Source: Salibacterium qingdaonense
Lineage (GTDB): Bacteria > Bacillota > Bacilli > Bacillales > Marinococcaceae
Assembly: GCF_900114715.1 (NCBI RefSeq)
Contig: NZ_FOTY01000015.1
Coordinates: 16,494-80,493 of the forward strand
Length of the DNA: 64,000 nt
Direction: 5' to 3'
The position numbers and the translations under genes are program-made. Within the stretch, counting starts at the first letter, position 1. Every line of letters begins with the position of its first letter. Positions 62,870-64,000 of this stretch are shown here, one piece after another. Under the pieces are notes generated by a model. It ran no database searches. It was given only the letters and a program-made list of their open reading frames with translations, and was not told the DNA's origin.

Positions 62870-63571
62870 TCATTCATTTGCGCTACTATTTTTGACGGCT
62901 TTTACCGTGGACAGTGCTCTGTTGAGGTTTTCATATACGATATTTCCTACAACGATCGTATCGGCAACAGCTGCCATGTCACGAGCCTGCTCTGCCGTGC
63001 GGATACCGCCCCCGTAGAACAGACGCGCCTGCTCAAGGTTGTCTGCCGCCGCTTTCACAACCTCCGGATCTCCGTACATGCCGCTGTATTCGAGGTAAAA
63101 CACAGGCAGATGAAAGAGGCGGTCGGCCATCAGTGCAGCCGCCCGGACATCTTCCTCATCATAAGAAGCATCTGCTTCGGTTAACGCCGCCGCTTTGGCG
63201 TTGGGATTCAGTATGCAGTATCCTTCCGCAATAATCGTCTCCCAGTCCATGAGCATGCCGTAGTCTTTCAGTGCCTGATGATGAAGCCCGGTCACCCAGC
63301 GGGTATCGCCGGCGTTCAGGACAGTAGGGATTAAAAAGTAATCAAAGCCCGGTGTTACGGCTTCAAGCGTCGATACTTCGAGTGCGCAGGCCACCGCGTA
63401 CCGGCGGACCTTCGATAACAGTGCCAGCGTATTGTCCAAGGTGACATCGTCACTTCCGCCGACAATGACAGCATCGGTTCCTGATTCACATATTTTCTCA
63501 AGAGAGGCATCATCAATTTCCCGCGCCGGGTCCAATTTAAAGACATGACGCCATTCTGTATAGTCAAGCAT
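62870..63571 (-). CDS. pcrB: Heptaprenylglyceryl phosphate synthase
   Basis: 233 residues; GGAGGAG precedes the ATG. TIM barrel of the GGGP-synthase family: FKLDPAREIDDASLEKICESGTDAVIVGGSDDVT, EVSTLEAVTPGFDYFLIPTVLNA, VFYLEYSGMYGDPEVV and LFYGGGIRTAEQARDMAAVADTIVVGNIVYEN (phosphate-binding). Joins heptaprenyl diphosphate to glycerol-1-phosphate. First gene of the pcrB-pcrA-ligA run. Confidence 0.95.
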   Translation of the reverse strand: MLDYTEWRHVFKLDPAREIDDASLEKICESGTDAVIVGGSDDVTLDNTLALLSKVRRYAVACALEVSTLEAVTPGFDYFLIPTVLNAGDTRWVTGLHHQALKDYGMLMDWETIIAEGYCILNPNAKAAALTEADASYDEEDVRAAALMADRLFHLPVFYLEYSGMYGDPEVVKAAADNLEQARLFYGGGIRTAEQARDMAAVADTIVVGNIVYENLNRALSTVKAVKNSSANE

Positions 63572-63584
63572 TGCTGCTCCTCCA

Positions 63585-64000
63585 CTTACGTCTTATTCCA
63601 TTCCAACATCTAATTATAGCAAAAACGCGGTCCTCCCTCAAAAGGCCGATCGTCCCTGTATGCGTCAAGTTTTTCTCGGTAGCTCTGAAAGACGGCGGCT
63701 TCCAGCCCTTTATCGTTGTACACCGTGAATCTCCTACCGCGCTCCGCTTGGTGGCCTCGTTGTATGCCCCGTTTTCTGGCGAAAACAGGCCATACAACGA
63801 GGTCTACGAAAGGCTTTTGACCATGTGCCCCATCGCTGTGGAATGAGCGGTGTGCAGCGCTATGGTTCCGGATATCACTCCGTTGGATTCGCGAACCGGA
63901 TCTCGAAGAATGTCGGTCATTCGCACCATGCGGGCCCATTGGCGCTGCTGTCTCACCGATCGTGGCTGATACCGGTTCAGGTACGCCGCCCGCAGGGTTT
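63585..64000. other. Unassigned segment upstream of pcrB
   Basis: Several frames are open for 60-110 codons on both strands, but none has a convincing ribosome site or recognisable domain, and all run through a long hairpin at 63755. The minus-strand frame ending at 63610 (about 109 codons to an internal ATG, open beyond it to the window edge) is the most gene-like, as a possible gene tail. A decayed gene or mobile-element end is equally possible. Confidence 0.35.
63755..63802. repeat. Long inverted repeat: 22-bp stem, 4-base loop
   Basis: CCTCGTTGTATGCCCCGTTTTC (arm 63755-63776) pairs with the arm at 63781-63802 with only two mismatches, around TGGC. No T-run follows on either strand, so it is not a simple terminator. 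Confidence 0.85.

Overview
The window looks like chromosome from a Bacillaceae bacterium, probably a moderately salt- or alkali-adapted one. Evidence: strong Gram-positive ribosome binding sites, acidic proteins, CcpA- and BirA-type operators, and a right-hand block pcrB-pcrA-ligA-camS-gatC-gatA-gatB ... dgkB ... rlmCD that follows the Bacillus subtilis yer/yef order. No rRNA, tRNA or CRISPR array was seen. Most of the sequence appears to be near 50% GC; about 41.1-44.9 kb is visibly AT-richer.

Layout. 1-5.2 kb: a Wadjet-type anti-plasmid operon read leftward (jetD-jetA-jetB-jetC, with jetC cut by the window edge). 5.4-7.0 kb: bioB under a BirA operator, flanked on both sides by near-identical arrays of a 21-bp 'TACATGCC' repeat. 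7.0-12.8 kb: small membrane proteins, a Gfo/Idh/MocA oxidoreductase, a cysteine-rich mini-protein, transposase scars, a zeta-like toxin with a small partner, a 259-bp inverted-repeat element, an AEC transporter and an ABM-domain protein.

12.9-28.6 kb is the metabolic centrepiece. A leftward run of eight genes (two sugar ABC permeases, binding lipoprotein, heparinase II/III-like protein, YesM-type sensor kinase, AraC-type response regulator, DUF2264 protein, TIM-barrel isomerase) is divergent from a 1270-residue secreted GH59 (galactocerebrosidase-like) enzyme with lectin-like, carbohydrate-binding and FIVAR domains. Both sides carry CcpA (cre)-like boxes. My inference: the GH59 enzyme trims an extracellular galactose-containing glycan, the ABC importer takes up products, the cytoplasmic enzymes process them, and the two-component system senses the substrate.

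28.6-48 kb holds independent small units: M23 peptidase, DUF4317, Rrf2 regulator, an orphan glycine-betaine-type binding protein, padC/padR with a clear operator, FosB, aldehyde dehydrogenase, a class-A-beta-lactamase-like hydrolase, an NCS1 permease, rlmCD, a NERD protein and an aldo/keto reductase. Six intergenic arrays of a second 21-bp repeat ('TTCGCYCG...TCGACA') occur here, all in the same orientation. 49-64 kb: aldehyde dehydrogenase with DUF779 partner, a tiny-protein pair, dgkB, a PP1-type phosphatase, and the housekeeping gatCAB/camS/ligA/pcrA/pcrB block, ending in an unassigned segment with a 22-bp-stem hairpin.
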